A stretch of DNA of 64,000 bases from Asterias amurensis (GCF_032118995.1 NC_092665.1:15830012-15894011); one strand, 5' to 3'; positions 10,566 through 21,742 are shown, counted from the stretch's first letter. The notes: generated by a model not told the origin, from the letters alone. Numbers and translations: made by a program.

Positions 10566-10879
10566 TTAAAGGCACTGTACACTATTAGAAATTAATCAAA
10601 TAATGGAGAGCTGTTGATAGTAAAACAAATTGTGCGAAATGGCTCCCTTTAATGTAAAGTAGTTTTTGAGGAACAGGCAATTTCTCAGTCAAAAAATAAA
10701 ATGCTTCAGGCCTGAAACATTGTTAGGCATCTGAAAGCACACCAATTTGTGCAACAAGGGTGTTTTTTCATTCAGTCCGATGGTTTAACGATTTGTTATC
10801 TTATGCATATTATGTTGGGATACATCAAGTGAGAATACTGATCTTTGACAATTACCAAAGAAGTCTATAGTGCCTTTAA
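10566..10879. mobile_element. TTAA-flanked MITE downstream of A3
   Basis: Starts TTAAAGGCACTGTACACTA and ends TAGTGCCTTTAA; family as at 14725-15110. It ends 49 bp from the A3 stop codon, so any A3-type transcript would run its 3' UTR through it. Copies sit in the same place after A4, A5 and A6. Confidence 0.75.
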
Positions 10880-10927
10880 AGTTCGAGTCATGTGTACGGT
10901 GTAAATTAATGCCAAGAGTTTGGTCAG

Positions 10928-12072
10928 CTAGAGTTCAAGTTCTGCATACTGAGATGGTTTATTGTATTCAGTTTCCAACTCCATGTAAGGATCTGCTTCC
11001 CTAGTGTTGGCATCTTTCTCGTGTTCAACGGGTAGAATAGAGGGAAGACCAGGCTGGGAATTGTTCATTGAGTTTTCTTCCAGGGTCGAACAGTATACAT
11101 GAGGCACGTCATCTCCTTCCCTACTCATCGAAACATTAGGTGGACTCCTTGAAGCATCTTCACGAGCCTTTGAGGTTTCCCGGGAGCTGCAGCAGTCAAT
11201 GAGGAAGTCTTTTGCGAGCCTCCACCTTCTTGGGTCGAATCGGAAGCACAAAACATGTATTGCAACGAGAATGATGAAGACGACCAGTCCTATGATGATA
11301 CCAGCGATTTGACCAACAGACAGGCCTGATGTTACGACTGTTGTACCGGTAGGCCTAGTTGGTATCGTGGGTGGTGTTGTGGATTCGATGTCAACAACAT
11401 CCAAAGGTCCAATAGTGCAGGACAAATTCATATCAGACGACGGTAAGTTTGCAACACAGATATACGTCTGTGAATTGTCCGAAGTTGTAACATATTTTGA
11501 GAAGACCGCTCCACCCTGCTCACCTGAGTAGACCACCCAGTCTCCATGTTCTCCAATAATCGATGGAGTTGCGATACCAGATGTACTGCATGAGATGGCC
11601 CTTCCACAGTTAATGTCTCCGGACCGTTTGGACTGCAGGACAGGAATGCGTCTCTGGGGTACACTGACAAAACTAGTTTCTCGTCTAAGACCCCCACAGC
11701 AGACATCTCACCAGTTGGACAAATAAGATTGCATTTTTATGTTCCTGTATCAGTTGTCTCTACTTCACTGAATGTTAGATTGAAGGTTGAAATCACACCC
11801 TCTGTGAAACTAACAAGATACCGCTGATCGCTAACATATAAATCCTTACTGGTAACGGTAAAGATACCCAAGATGAACCAAGACAGGTAATAAGAAGCAT
11901 TAAAACCAGACACCTGACAGAGAAGACTGACCGTAGTTCCCTCCCGCTGCACCGTCATATTGGGAGAAACTTCAAGAGTCATTGACCGACAGCGGACTGA
12001 GAATATCAGCGAAGAAAACATCAATGCTAAAAACCAAACACCTTTCACAATGTCTCTACGTTGATCCTCCAT
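10928..12072 (-). pseudogene. A3: short-tail A-family pseudogene
   Basis: Complete in layout but broken: the V-domain F-strand Tyr is a TAA stop (shared with A1 and A5), and one base is missing near 11606 (CCACAG against CCAACAG in A5), which shifts the frame in the four-cysteine domain. Downstream, the stalk, transmembrane helix, HVLCFRFDPRRW juxtamembrane segment and the tail ending YMEL...YAELEL are still readable. About 80 bp carrying the TATA-like motif are also missing upstream. The nearest intact relative is A4. The paired YxxL tail is ITAM-like, with Tyr-to-Tyr spacing 13. Confidence 0.9.
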
Positions 12073-13125
12073 GGTCGTATGTTGACTACGCCGTGAAGTA
12101 AAACATCAGTAATGGATGGAACACGACTCAACTTTGTAGCCTCACTGAATGCATGAGTTTATAAATCAATCATATATCAACTTGAAAGTGATTTGTTTGA
12201 TGACAACCTCGCAGTTTGGTCACAGTCTCGAGACTGAGTTGCTGTACTCTGTCTGCGCACGCAAACTAAACTCAACGTCAATAATACGGGAGTAGTTGCG
12301 GCGTAAGTTTCCTTGTTATGAACCATTTTTACGCAGTTGTGAAGTTTAGGGTCGTGACCTCTGTTGTGTAGTTTTTTTAGGTAAGTTCGAGGGTGCGAGT
12401 GAATAATGTGTTATATTATACGGTTTTTCCTTTCATAGACCAAAATATATCAACACTGGTTTCAACTGCTCGGGGATACTGAAACGGTAATTTTTTTTTT
12501 AGTACAGTAAAGAATATTTTGGCAAGGTTTTAAATTTTAGCAACTTGTGATTGTTCTGTGAGAAACTGTTGGTGCAATATTAAATATAAATTACGAAATA
12601 ATACATTTTTTCCGGGAGAAAAAAAATTGTAGTTTTTATAAGTAAGACTCCTATGACAGTGTCTTATAAAACTAAGTGAAGTATGGTCATCAAAGCTATG
12701 ATCAGTGACGTAACCAGAGGAAAAGGAATCATGGAATTTGTCAAGTTTCGAAATTTGTAGCACATTGTCAACCTCCATAACGCGGTCAAGAGTTTAAAAG
12801 TAGCATGTGGAAGTACAGCTATTAAAGGTTTGGTGTAAAACCATGTGGATATCCTTTTTTTTTGGTAGTGCCAACCATCAAGTCCAGTATTCTCCTGAAG
12901 ACAGTTGGATCATGCTTATCGAAACGTTGAATCGTTAACCATCGGTTCTTTTAAAACCTTTACTAATAAAAGCAGAGATATCCACATGCGGTAAGAGATA
13001 TCAACATGGTGTTACCGCAAACCTCTCTTATAAAATTATACAGAAGTTTGCAATATTTCCCAAAGTGTATTCATTACAATTTAATAGACAGTTTTTCTGT
13101 ACCTACATCTCAATGCAAGGTTCTC
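12073..13125. other. Intergenic: A3 upstream and B2 downstream
   Basis: No gene. Paralogous to 353-1401 and 28804-29958. The A3 side has lost the segment between the 5' UTR and the CATGAGTTTATAAATC block, which includes the TATA-like motif. Confidence 0.7.
12349..12360 (-). promoter_or_regulatory. GGGTCGTGACCT palindrome upstream of A3
   Basis: The conserved A-family upstream palindrome is retained although the TATA-like motif is deleted. Function is inferred from conservation among paralogues only. Confidence 0.3.
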
Positions 13126-14313
13126 CTAAAGTTTGAGTTCTGTGTACACGTCGAGTGTCGATTCTTGTGGACCGAGCTCCATGTATGGTCCTGCCTGTCC
13201 CATTACATCCTTCTGATTGGAGGGCGTGTTCGAGGAAGGTACCAGCCGGGATAGATCCGTACGTACCCCGCTTAGATTGGAAGAAGAAGGGTTCACATTG
13301 GCGTAGTTGGGAACCTCTGCTTTGGTGTTCACATTGGCGTAGTTGGGAACCTCTGCTTTGGCCGTAGACGAGGCATGGCTATCCTCGCGTATCGAAGTGG
13401 CATAAATATGGGATGGATTTTGCTGGTTTGGCCCCGTGTCTGAGGTGGTATCACGTGTCCTTTTACGTCGGTACACGAAGTATGAGACGAGGATGGTATA
13501 AACCAGACCAACAAGAAGGATTAAAGGGATTGTTATACCAGTAATTACACCAACAGAGAGGCCGGGTTCGTCAGTAAAAACTGTTGGAGGTGTTATTTTT
13601 GTGGTTGGGTAGGGGATGATGGTCAAGGGTCCTATCTTGCAGGAAAGAGACGTCCAGTTTTGATTCTTTGGTGTTGCTGAAAAACAGAAAAATGTGACTC
13701 CATCATCTGCAACTTTGACACTCTTCTGCAACCGTGATCCTGAATCGTTGACTGCTAGAGGAGTCTTGACCCAATCTGTCCTTACTACAGGGCTGTTCGT
13801 ATCACTGACCACTGGGGTTCTTTCATGGATGACGGTTCTGCATGTCAGAATGTCTCCCTCGTTCACAACTGCCGGACCGTCTGGGAAACAGACTGGAAAC
13901 TCTTCGGTTGAGTTTACAGTAAGACGCCATTCTCCATGTGTAATTACAGTTTTATTGTCTTTCCAAATAATGACGCACAGGTATGACCCAACATCAGATG
14001 ATGTAAGTTTGGTGATTGTTAGGTTTTGAGAATAAAGTGTCGACGTTTCCTTATCCATATCAACAGGGCTGACGGAAATTCTAGCATCCTCCATGACTTC
14101 AGAGTAAGAAGGACTAACATAATGCTGCCAGGTAAACATGTGTACATCCGGATCAAAGCCAGTAGCCAGGCAGGTTAGAGTTACAGTGCCGTTCGTTAAT
14201 GATTGCTGTGGATAAACTGATACTCTGGAGACAGTGACCTCACAATGACCCGGGGATGGAAGACAAAGCCAGAAGAAGACCAAACAGCCACCAACGGTAT
14301 AGATGACTCCCAT
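13126..14313 (-). CDS. B2: Ig-type receptor with ITAM-like tail and two YANV repeats (395 aa)
   Basis: Intact B-family receptor in one exon. Start taken at MGVIYT for family consistency; an in-frame ATG 13 codons upstream (MPKDEK) is also possible. Signal peptide 1-24; V-like Ig domain with Cys48, Trp62 and Cys113 (YLCV); four-cysteine domain with Cys142, 158, 210 and 225 ending SCKIGPL; stalk; transmembrane helix about 255-280. The tail has Y304 (IYATS), two 12-residue repeats with Y325 and Y337 (YANV; the pYxN pattern bound by Grb2-type SH2 domains), then YMEL (Y377) and YTEL (Y390), a Tyr pair 13 residues apart resembling an ITAM. Likely an activating cell-surface receptor; the ligand is unknown. 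Confidence 0.9.
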   Translation of the reverse strand: MGVIYTVGGCLVFFWLCLPSPGHCEVTVSRVSVYPQQSLTNGTVTLTCLATGFDPDVHMFTWQHYVSPSYSEVMEDARISVSPVDMDKETSTLYSQNLTITKLTSSDVGSYLCVIIWKDNKTVITHGEWRLTVNSTEEFPVCFPDGPAVVNEGDILTCRTVIHERTPVVSDTNSPVVRTDWVKTPLAVNDSGSRLQKSVKVADDGVTFFCFSATPKNQNWTSLSCKIGPLTIIPYPTTKITPPTVFTDEPGLSVGVITGITIPLILLVGLVYTILVSYFVYRRKRTRDTTSDTGPNQQNPSHIYATSIREDSHASSTAKAEVPNYANVNTKAEVPNYANVNPSSSNLSGVRTDLSRLVPSSNTPSNQKDVMGQAGPYMELGPQESTLDVYTELKL

Positions 14314-14534
14314 ATTAAATTCTTTATCTAAGGTTTTCTCGTCTTTAGGCATCAGACATATTTCATTAAACCAGAGTTAAAAGTATTCACAAAAGTAGCA
14401 TACTCTGCAGTACAGCTCCAAGCATTGTTATGATTTGGCACCTATCACTGAGTATGGTTTTGAACAATGTACAAGGTCTATCAACATAGGAAAACATTCC
14501 GTATGACATGACACAATTAAATTGTACAATAATC

Positions 14535-14542
14535 TGACGTCA
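14535..14542. promoter_or_regulatory. CRE-like TGACGTCA upstream of B2
   Basis: Perfect TGACGTCA in the context TGACGTCACTTGTTGATT, 222 bp upstream of the B2 ATG. B4 has it at 223 bp, and other B genes keep an ACGTCACTTG-like half at the same place. Confidence 0.45.
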
Positions 14543-14724
14543 CTTGTTGATTTTGTTTGTATCAACAAGCAATTGATTCTCTAAACGACAGTTATTTTAG
14601 TTTCCACAAAACATGCGAGTAATGTTAGGAAATATTTGATTTAAAACTGCATCAGTTTTTGTTTTTGTAAATGTTTGTCATCTAAATGATGGTTAACTGT
14701 CTTCAAAAGCTCTTCTATTAACTA

Positions 14725-15110
14725 TTAAAGGCAGTGGACACTATTGGTAATTACTCACAATAATTATTAGCATAAAACCTTACTTGGTGACGAGTAATGG
14801 GGAGAGGTTGATAGTATAAAACATTGTGAGAAACGGCTCCCTCTAAAGTGCCATAGTTTTCGAGAAAGAAGTAATTTTCCACGAATTTGATTTCGAGACC
14901 TCAGATTTAGAATTTGAGGTCTCGAAATCAACCATCTAAACGCACACAACTTCGTGTGACAAGGGTGTTTTTTCTTTCGTTATTATCTCGCAACTTCGAC
15001 GACCAATTGAGCTCAAATTTTCACAGGTTTGTTATTTTATGCATACGTTGAGATACACCAAGTGAGAAGACTGGTCTTTGACAATTATCAATAGTGTCCA
15101 GTGTCTTTAA
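14725..15110. mobile_element. TTAA-flanked MITE (reference copy)
   Basis: A 386-bp element flanked by TTAA with inverted ends AAGGCAGTGGACACTATTGG and CAATAGTGTCCAGTGTCTT. It contains no coding sequence, and has an internal hairpin around GATTTCGAGACCTCA. TTAA targets are typical of piggyBac and Kolobok transposons; which one mobilised this element cannot be told. Confidence 0.85.
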
Positions 15111-16111
15111 AAGAAATAAGATTTTTTCACGATCCATAACTGCACTGCAAACCTATTTAGCATACATCGCAGTGTAGAGAGAATGCAGTTTGTGTATACG
15201 CGTATGAGGTATGAATCAACCTGTCAGATTGAACCATTCGTCATGAGAAACAAACCCTAAATTACGCCAATGGTTTCCGCCATGGCGGCTTGCTAACGCA
15301 GCTACACATTGTGATTGGCTGCTTTGAATGTTTCCCCCTTATCTTTTGAAAATATTGTGTGTATTGATTATTTTGTTCATATTTCAAAAACTTGGTAACT
15401 TGCAGCTACACTATTTTCTCAGATGAAGGTTCCATCCTCATAACACTTAAGGAGGATGAGACTCCCGTTCATCCCAAGCCACAGTTTGGCAAGATTTATG
15501 TAGTTAAAAAACATTACAAAAAGTACTAGTTTTTTCATTGTTCTCATGGAAAAAAAAATTCAAAAGAAGCTGGATTTTCAAAGGTGTATTTTAATCATTA
15601 TAAATTGATTGACACGTCTTGTAAAATTACTTTAAAAACAAATATAAAATCACAAATGAACCATAAAAAACACCACCAGCGCTCGAAGTCCTGTCAGATT
15701 TCAAAATAATCATCGTTACTTTAAAAGAAGTGTTATCCATTCTGTGACATCAAATCTGAGTAATGGTTTCCGTTAAACAGAACAAAGCAGCGCTTGTTTA
15801 GTTTTAATTCGGAAAATGGAAAACACTTTAACAACAAAATTCTTTCAAAAACCTTAAGGTACTTTCAAACCATTCTGTGTTGATTAATACGTCCTGTAAA
15901 AGTCTTTCAAAAACACAATTTAAAATTACACATGAAACATTAAAGACCGCCACCAGTATAAACTCTTATGATATATTTTCAGATTTCCAAATTTCCATCG
16001 ATACAAAGTTGCCACTCATTTATGATATCAAATCGGAATATTTAATACAAAAGAAGTTACACTCACAGGCTATTATTATTGACTTGATCAAACAATTCCA
16101 AATCTTAGGCT

Positions 16112-16449
16112 TTAAAGGCACTGTACACTGTTAGTAATTAATCAAATAATGGCTAGCATACAAATTAAACAACGGAGAACTGTTGCTGGTAAAACAAATT
16201 GTGAGAAATGGTTGCCTTTAATGTAAAGTAGTTTTTGAGGAAGAGGCAATTTCTCAGTCAAAAAATAAAATGCTTCAGGCCTGAAACATTTTGTTAGGCA
16301 TCTGAAAGCACACCAATTTGTGCAACAAGGGTGTTTTTTTCATTCAGTCCGATGGTTTAACGATTTGTTATTTTATGCATATTATGTTCGGATACATCAA
16401 GTGAGAATACTGATCTTTGACAATTACCAAAGAAGTCTAGTGCCTTTAA
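16112..16449. mobile_element. TTAA-flanked MITE downstream of A4
   Basis: Same family, with ends TTAAAGGCACTG and AGTGCCTTTAA. It ends 49 bp from the A4 stop codon. Nearly the same as the copy after A6. Confidence 0.75.
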
Positions 16450-16497
16450 AGTTTAAGTCATGTGTACGGTGTAAATCAATGCCAAGAGTTCGGTCAG

Positions 16498-17655
16498 CTA
16501 AAGTTTAAGTTCTGCATACTGAGATGGTTTCTCGTTTGCAGTGTCCAACTCCATGTAAGGATCTGCTTCCCTAGTGTTGGCATCTTTCTCGTGCTCAACG
16601 GGTTGAATAGAGGGAAGACCAGGCTGGGGGTTTTCTTTCAGGGTCGAACAGTATACATGAGGCACGTCATCTCCGTCCCTACTCATCGGTACATCAGGTG
16701 GACTCCTTGAAGCATCTTCTTGAGCCTCTTGGGTTTCCCGGGAGCTACCGCAGTCAATGAGGAAGTCTTTTGCGAGCCTCCACCTTCTTGGGTCGAATCG
16801 GAAGCACAAAACGTGTATTACTATGAGAATGATGAGGACGACCACTCCAATGACGATACCGGTGATTTGAACAACAGACAGACCTGATTTTACGACTGTT
16901 ACACCGGTAGGCCTAGTTGTTGTTGTTGTTGTTGTTTGTGTTGTGGATTCGATGTCAACAACATTCAAAGGTCCAATAGTGCAAGACAGATTCATGTCAG
17001 ACGACGGTAAGTTAGCAACACAGATATACGTTTGTGAATTGTCCCGGGTTGTAAAATTTTTTAGTAGGATCTTTCCACCATGCTTTGAGAAGAGCGTCCA
17101 TTCATCATTATCTGCATTAATCGATGGAGTTGCCCTTCCATATGTACTGCAGAAGATGAGACTTCCAGTGTGTAATGTCTCCGGACCGTTTGGACTACAG
17201 AACGGGAATGCATCTATGGGGTACACTGACAAAACTAGTTTCTTTAATAAAACCCCCGCAGAAGACGTATCACCAATTGGACGAATAAGATTGCAGCCGT
17301 ATGTTCCTGTATCAGTTGTCTCTACTTCAGTGAATGTTAGATTGAAGGTTGAAATCACACCCACTGTGAAGCTAACCAGATATCGCTGATCGCTAACATA
17401 CAAATCCTTACTGGTAACAGTGAAACTGCCCGGTCCCTCTTTGAACCACGATAGAAAATGAGTTGAAGCATTAAAACCATACACCTGACAGAGAAGACTG
17501 ACCGTAGTTCCCTCCTGCTGCACCGTCATATTGGGAGAAACTTCAAGAGTCATTGAAGGATATGACTGACAACGAACCGAGAATATCAGCGAAGAAAACA
17601 TCAATGCTAAAAACAAAACACCTTTCACAACAATGTCTCTGCGTTGGTCCTCCAT
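16498..17655 (-). CDS. A4: Ig-type receptor with short ITAM-like tail (385 aa)
   Basis: Intact short A gene with ATG at 17655. Signal peptide about 1-30; V-like domain with Cys56, Trp70 and Cys121 (DTGTYGC); four-cysteine domain with Cys153, 169, 212 and 225 ending CTIGPL; a Thr-run stalk encoded by a GTT/ACA microsatellite; transmembrane helix about 260-283; juxtamembrane HVLCFRFDPRRW. The tail of about 100 residues ends with Y367 (YMEL) and Y380 (YAEL): YxxL-x9-YxxL, slightly longer than the classical ITAM x6-8 spacing. The second half, SQYAEL, also fits a loose ITIM. From the downstream MITE to the four-cysteine domain it is nearly the same as A6. Likely activating member of the pair; the ligand is unknown. 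Confidence 0.9.
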   Translation of the reverse strand: MEDQRRDIVVKGVLFLALMFSSLIFSVRCQSYPSMTLEVSPNMTVQQEGTTVSLLCQVYGFNASTHFLSWFKEGPGSFTVTSKDLYVSDQRYLVSFTVGVISTFNLTFTEVETTDTGTYGCNLIRPIGDTSSAGVLLKKLVLSVYPIDAFPFCSPNGPETLHTGSLIFCSTYGRATPSINADNDEWTLFSKHGGKILLKNFTTRDNSQTYICVANLPSSDMNLSCTIGPLNVVDIESTTQTTTTTTTRPTGVTVVKSGLSVVQITGIVIGVVVLIILIVIHVLCFRFDPRRWRLAKDFLIDCGSSRETQEAQEDASRSPPDVPMSRDGDDVPHVYCSTLKENPQPGLPSIQPVEHEKDANTREADPYMELDTANEKPSQYAELKL

Positions 17656-18359
17656 GGTCGTGTGTTGATCGACTACACCGTGAAGTTGACATTCAGTAGT
17701 TGATGAACACGACTCAACTTCTGTAGACTCACTGAAAGTATAATTTCTTTATCGGTCTTACTGATTGTATTGTTCACATTGGACTGTTTAAACCTTCTTG
17801 TATATAGCATGAGTATATTCCGTCATCAAGTTGGAAGTGATTTGGGTGATATCAACCTCGCAGTTTGGCCCCAGTCTCGAGACTGATTTGCTGTACTCTG
17901 TCTGCGCACACAAAGTAAACTCAACATTATTATCATACGGGAGTAGTAGTAGTGGCGTTATTTTCAAAGACTAGTTTCCTTGTTATGAACACTTTTACGC
18001 AGTTGTGAAGTTTAGGGTCATGACCTCTGTATTGTGTGCCTTTCTTAGGTAAATATGTGGGTGGGTAGTATAATAATGCCATTTGAGTTTACGGTTTCTC
18101 TTTTCATACACACACCTCTATCAACACTAGAAAAGTTAAAACTGCATCATTTACTTGAAATGTTTATCATCTCAACGGTGGTACTAAAAAACAAACTGTC
18201 TAAAAAACTCTTCTGTTAACTATTGGAAGAAAAACATTTCCAACTATCCATAACTGAACTGCAACCTACTTAGCATACATCAGTGTGTGTACAGAGAATG
18301 CAGTTTGTGTTTACGCGTATGAGGTATGAATCGACCTGTCAGATTGAACCATTCATGTG
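17656..18359. other. Intergenic: A4 upstream up to the transposon
   Basis: No gene. Contains the A4 promoter block and flank, paralogous to 8365-9072. Confidence 0.65.
17801..18026 (-). promoter_or_regulatory. A4 upstream block: TATATA and GGGTCATGACCT
   Basis: TATATA at 17801-17806 (146 bp upstream of the ATG) and GGGTCATGACCT at 18015-18026 (360 bp upstream). Spacing matches A2, A6 and A8 within a few bases. Confidence 0.45.
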
Positions 18360-18999
18360 CAGTCCGTGCGCAGAGTGCGAGATAATTAGCATATTTTCCA
18401 GGTTTCATTTGCAGTCGCGCGGCGCACTCGGACCCTTCGAGATTTCGCGTGACAGCGCGAGAACTCGGAGACGATGTGCAAAGTTGGCTACAGGTCCCAG
18501 CAAGAGGGCAGTGTTGGGTCAAGCATGGAGTGGTAAGTTTCTTGAACATTTTCCTCGTAAAACAAATCCATTTTTACCGGATTTTTGAGACCAAATACAT
18601 GTGAATCTTCGTCTGAAATGTGGTTGAAGTTTTACACTTTTTGTTGATAGGCTTTACACTTAGGGTGCCCCCGACTGTTTCGAGCACGATTGAGACAAAC
18701 GGAGTCCATATTCTGATAGACGAAGGATAGTTCTTTCGTTTGGTACCACATACACTTCTGCAGGTTTTGCCGTTGATATTTTTTTTCAGTGCCAAAAATG
18801 TGCAAAAATCATTGTTTGTGCCGCTTCATTTTAGCTTACGTGACGTCATCATGTAAGAAAAGGCTTTGGTTTGTGTACTGTTCGTACAGCGTTCTTTTTT
18901 TATCATGATTGTTTGATGACGATCGTTGTGAAAAAAAATCATGAAGAAATAAAATTTCTCATGAAAAAAAAAGAATAATATCAAAAATTATGGAAAAGT

Positions 19000-19115
19000 T
19001 TCCGTATGGCGCCACCACTTTTTCATTCGATATGAAATAATAAAGTATCTAATTTACCTCAATGAGATATCTTTTTTTGTAAACATTTGTGAAAAAGTGG
19101 TGGCGCCATACGGAA
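19000..19115. repeat. Nested MITE-like hairpin, 26-bp arms
   Basis: Perfect inverted arms TTCCGTATGGCGCCACCACT plus TTTTCA (19000-19025) and their reverse complement (19090-19115) around a 64-bp AT-rich centre, inside the 3.4-kb transposon. Probably a separate tiny element that inserted into it. Confidence 0.75.
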
Positions 19116-20130
19116 TCTTATCCAAAATTATTTCCATCAATAATAACAAAACATGGCAGTTTGATGCAGGATTGAAATATGGAATTGTTATGGGTTTTCT
19201 TCGTGGTGGTTGAGACTGTTTTAAATGTGTAGAGTAAGACTAAGAGTAGGTCTTCTATTTCTATGATTCGAATCTAAGTTCTATTTTACATGTATATTAC
19301 TATTCAAAAAAGAATATTTTTTTAATTACCTGAAAGTATATTCAATATTTGTGGACACGTTGTTGAGAAAATAAATAATACAATAATTATTGATTGAATT
19401 TCAATTTGATCACGTTTTTGCAGAATACTTTTTGCTAGTTCATACTGGGTTAAATCCTATTGATTCAAGTCTTGGTTAACTCTTAATCAAAAAGGGAACG
19501 GTCAAACATGTCTAACTTTAATTTCACACAGCAAAAATATTTCACTGGGGGATTGCAATTTATTGGTACCAACTGTAGTCCATGTCAGTTTTCTGCTCTG
19601 TGTAAAGTGTTTCTGAAACTTTTTTGTCTTCTTGGGCATGTGTTTAACTCTATTTGCTTTATTTGTGTTCCTTTTACAGTCCCAGCTCTCTGAAAATCTT
19701 TCACGGTTTAAAGTGACGGGGAGACCCGAGCCTGAACGACTACATAGGGCGACTACTGTTGAGGTCGGGACTGTTGATTGCTTAGTCGAGTTGCAAACAT
19801 TTTTCAACTACTCGGTTATCGTGCCACTGCATAGTCGTAACTACATGTACCTGCTTGTGAACCAATAGCACTCCGCACTAAATGCTAAAATCAAGTTTAG
19901 TACATGGATCTCAGACAAGCGTACAAAATTTTACTAACAACATATGCACACATACTTGTCCACTATATGTTTACTCGCGTAACTACTTACTACTACATAC
20001 AAGTGCAATATGGCGCGTTTGGCGTGATTGCTAGTGGAATGTTTGTCTGACACCGGGGTATTTCAAGCAAAAGTGATGTCATAAGTGCAGAGTGCTATTG
20101 TATCGCTTGCGACCATTCACAACAGCGAAA

Positions 20131-20300
20131 GGCCCTTTGCGAGACCACGGCTTTGACTTTGGATTCGGCCCAGCTAGCTTGGCCCCGTGGTTGTTTTAAC
20201 AATTGCGCATGCTTTGCTTATGCCCCGTGGGGTGTCAGACATGACAGAGCCTGAAGCCGAATCCAATGCCGCAGCCGCGGTTTTGAAAAGGGTCTTAATT
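20131..20300. repeat. Imperfect inverted repeat inside the 3.4-kb transposon
   Basis: CTTTGGATTCGGCC with a preceding ACCACGGCTTTG is repeated in inverted form as GCCGAATCCAATGCCGCAGC further on. Boundaries are approximate. Likely another small nested inverted-repeat element. Confidence 0.4.
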
Positions 20301-21742
20301 TACTTTACGGAACACAATCTGATTGTTTTTCACCAGTTACATAATCTTTCAATCCATTCAGCGTTAACTTTAATACATTGCGCCTGTGCCAAACAATATG
20401 CCGTAAGGCATCTTGGGCATCGAAAACTAGTGTAAAAGTTGCGACTCCGAGGCCCGACTAGTCGAGTAATAAATTTCACTAGGAGACTCCCTCACAAGAT
20501 ATTTTTGTAAACTGAACAAAACTGATATTTCTGTTTAATTTATATTAATATACCAAGGTACTTTCCCAAGTAATTTTTAATTTGTATTTTGCAGTGGTCA
20601 CTCAAGTTTTTTCAACTTGTCGTGTGTGCAGAAATGCATCATAATGTCGTTGTTATTTTATGTAAGCAGCTGAAAGGGACTTTAAAATAAATGTTTTGTA
20701 AAATTAACAAAGTTAAAAGATTTGTCATCTGGTTTATTATTGTGTGTTGTATATTGAATATATTTAATTTGAAGCTGACCAAACTTTCCAGCTTTTAGTT
20801 GAGATTTCACAGTTAATAAATAGGGAGAAGGCCAGGGTCAGGAATTGAACATTTCATTGGTTAAAAGAAAACAACAAATGAGTTTTGAACCCTTTCTAAT
20901 TTTATTTTAATCAATATAATACAAAGAAGGATTTCTTTTTAAAACTCAAATATACTTGGATTCATAGCATTGGGTTGGAAGGCCATCATATGTTGGCACA
21001 GAATAGCAATTATCCGTTGCGTTTATGCCAGTTTTGGTTTCGTAGACGTAAAGATGCAGATCAGATAATAACTGAAGCTAAACCCGGCCAAACACCATAC
21101 TAACGAATAATAGTCGGGCACCCCTTTGTTGTCAAAACAAGCCCCCGTGATTGCATGACATGAGCAAGGAATCATGCCAAACCAAAGGTGCCTTGCGTTT
21201 TGTTACGTAGAAGCTGATTAGTCAGTTGGCACGCTTGATGCACATTCTGACCAATCACGTTCGGGCTCACATTATACCATTGAGTAATGGCGGTTTTTTT
21301 TACCGAGAAAGTTCGCTCTGACGGCGACGGATACTTAGGGTGCCCCCGACTGTTTCGAGTGGATTCAGAAACAACGACAGTAGCGGTTGAGTAGATGAAT
21401 AATGTACCTGAACACACATGATTAAGGTTTGTCTGCACGATTTCGTTAAATGCTACAAAAAGGACTTTTTCGGAGACCGTTATTTTTGTACAACGATGAT
21501 CATTTTTATAGTCCGAAATTCCTTATTTCTGAACAATTAAAAATTCACCTATGGTTTTTGTCATTACAATTAAGCATTCCTCGTTCATACTGTCACAATG
21601 TTGTATTTTTACATGGCTGGGTTTTCACGATATGATTTTTTGAAAATGTGCCCTCCAAGCTCATTATATATGCAAAACTGCGACTGTCTTGCATATGCTG
21701 CAAATGAAATAAAGGACTTTTCCGCACGGTGCGCACTGACTG

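Larger units (their letters stand above)
8365..10927. other. Intergenic: A2 upstream to A3 downstream
   Basis: No gene. Contains the A2 promoter block, a 626-bp tandem duplication of that block and its flank (8675-9926), and then sequence shared with 15.4-16.1, 21.9-22.6, 25.6-26.3 and 31.9-32.6 kb, followed by a TTAA MITE. Confidence 0.7.
14314..16497. other. Intergenic: B2 upstream to A4 downstream
   Basis: No credible gene. Shares long similarity with 24.8-26.5 and 31.1-32.9 kb. Holds a CRE site and two TTAA MITEs. An 85-codon open frame at 15877-16134 on the plus strand begins with GTG, not ATG, and is not called. Confidence 0.7.
18360..21742. mobile_element. 3.38-kb DNA transposon with CAGTC...GTGCG inverted ends and TGTG target duplication
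   Basis: The paralogous site at 9061-9080 (ATTCATGTGAAACGCC) is unoccupied; here it is split, with TGTG at both sides (18356-18359 and 21743-21746). Ends are inverted: CAGTCCGTGCGCAGAGTGCG on the left, and on the right the reverse complement of CAGTCAGTGCGCACCGTGCG. A direct repeat TTAGGGTGCCCCCGACTGTT occurs near both ends (about 18659 and 21338). No transposase open frame is seen, so it is non-autonomous or decayed. A 4-bp duplication fits several superfamilies (Chapaev, Sola, Ginger, Academ), and I cannot choose. It contains nested inverted repeats and a possible exon-intron-exon trace (donor GTAAGT at 18533, acceptor CAG ending 19679). Confidence 0.8.

Noticed and set aside
15877-16134. 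An 85-codon plus-strand open frame repeated at 26042-26299 and 32339-32596, suggesting a conserved small protein
   Set aside because: It begins with GTG rather than ATG, is disrupted in the paralogous copies near 10.35 and 22.35 kb, and overlaps a MITE end. Its conservation is explained by recent segmental duplication.
18283-18588. 101-codon plus-strand open frame at the left end of the 3.4-kb transposon
   Set aside because: It starts outside the element in flanking DNA and reads across the inverted end; no transposase features.
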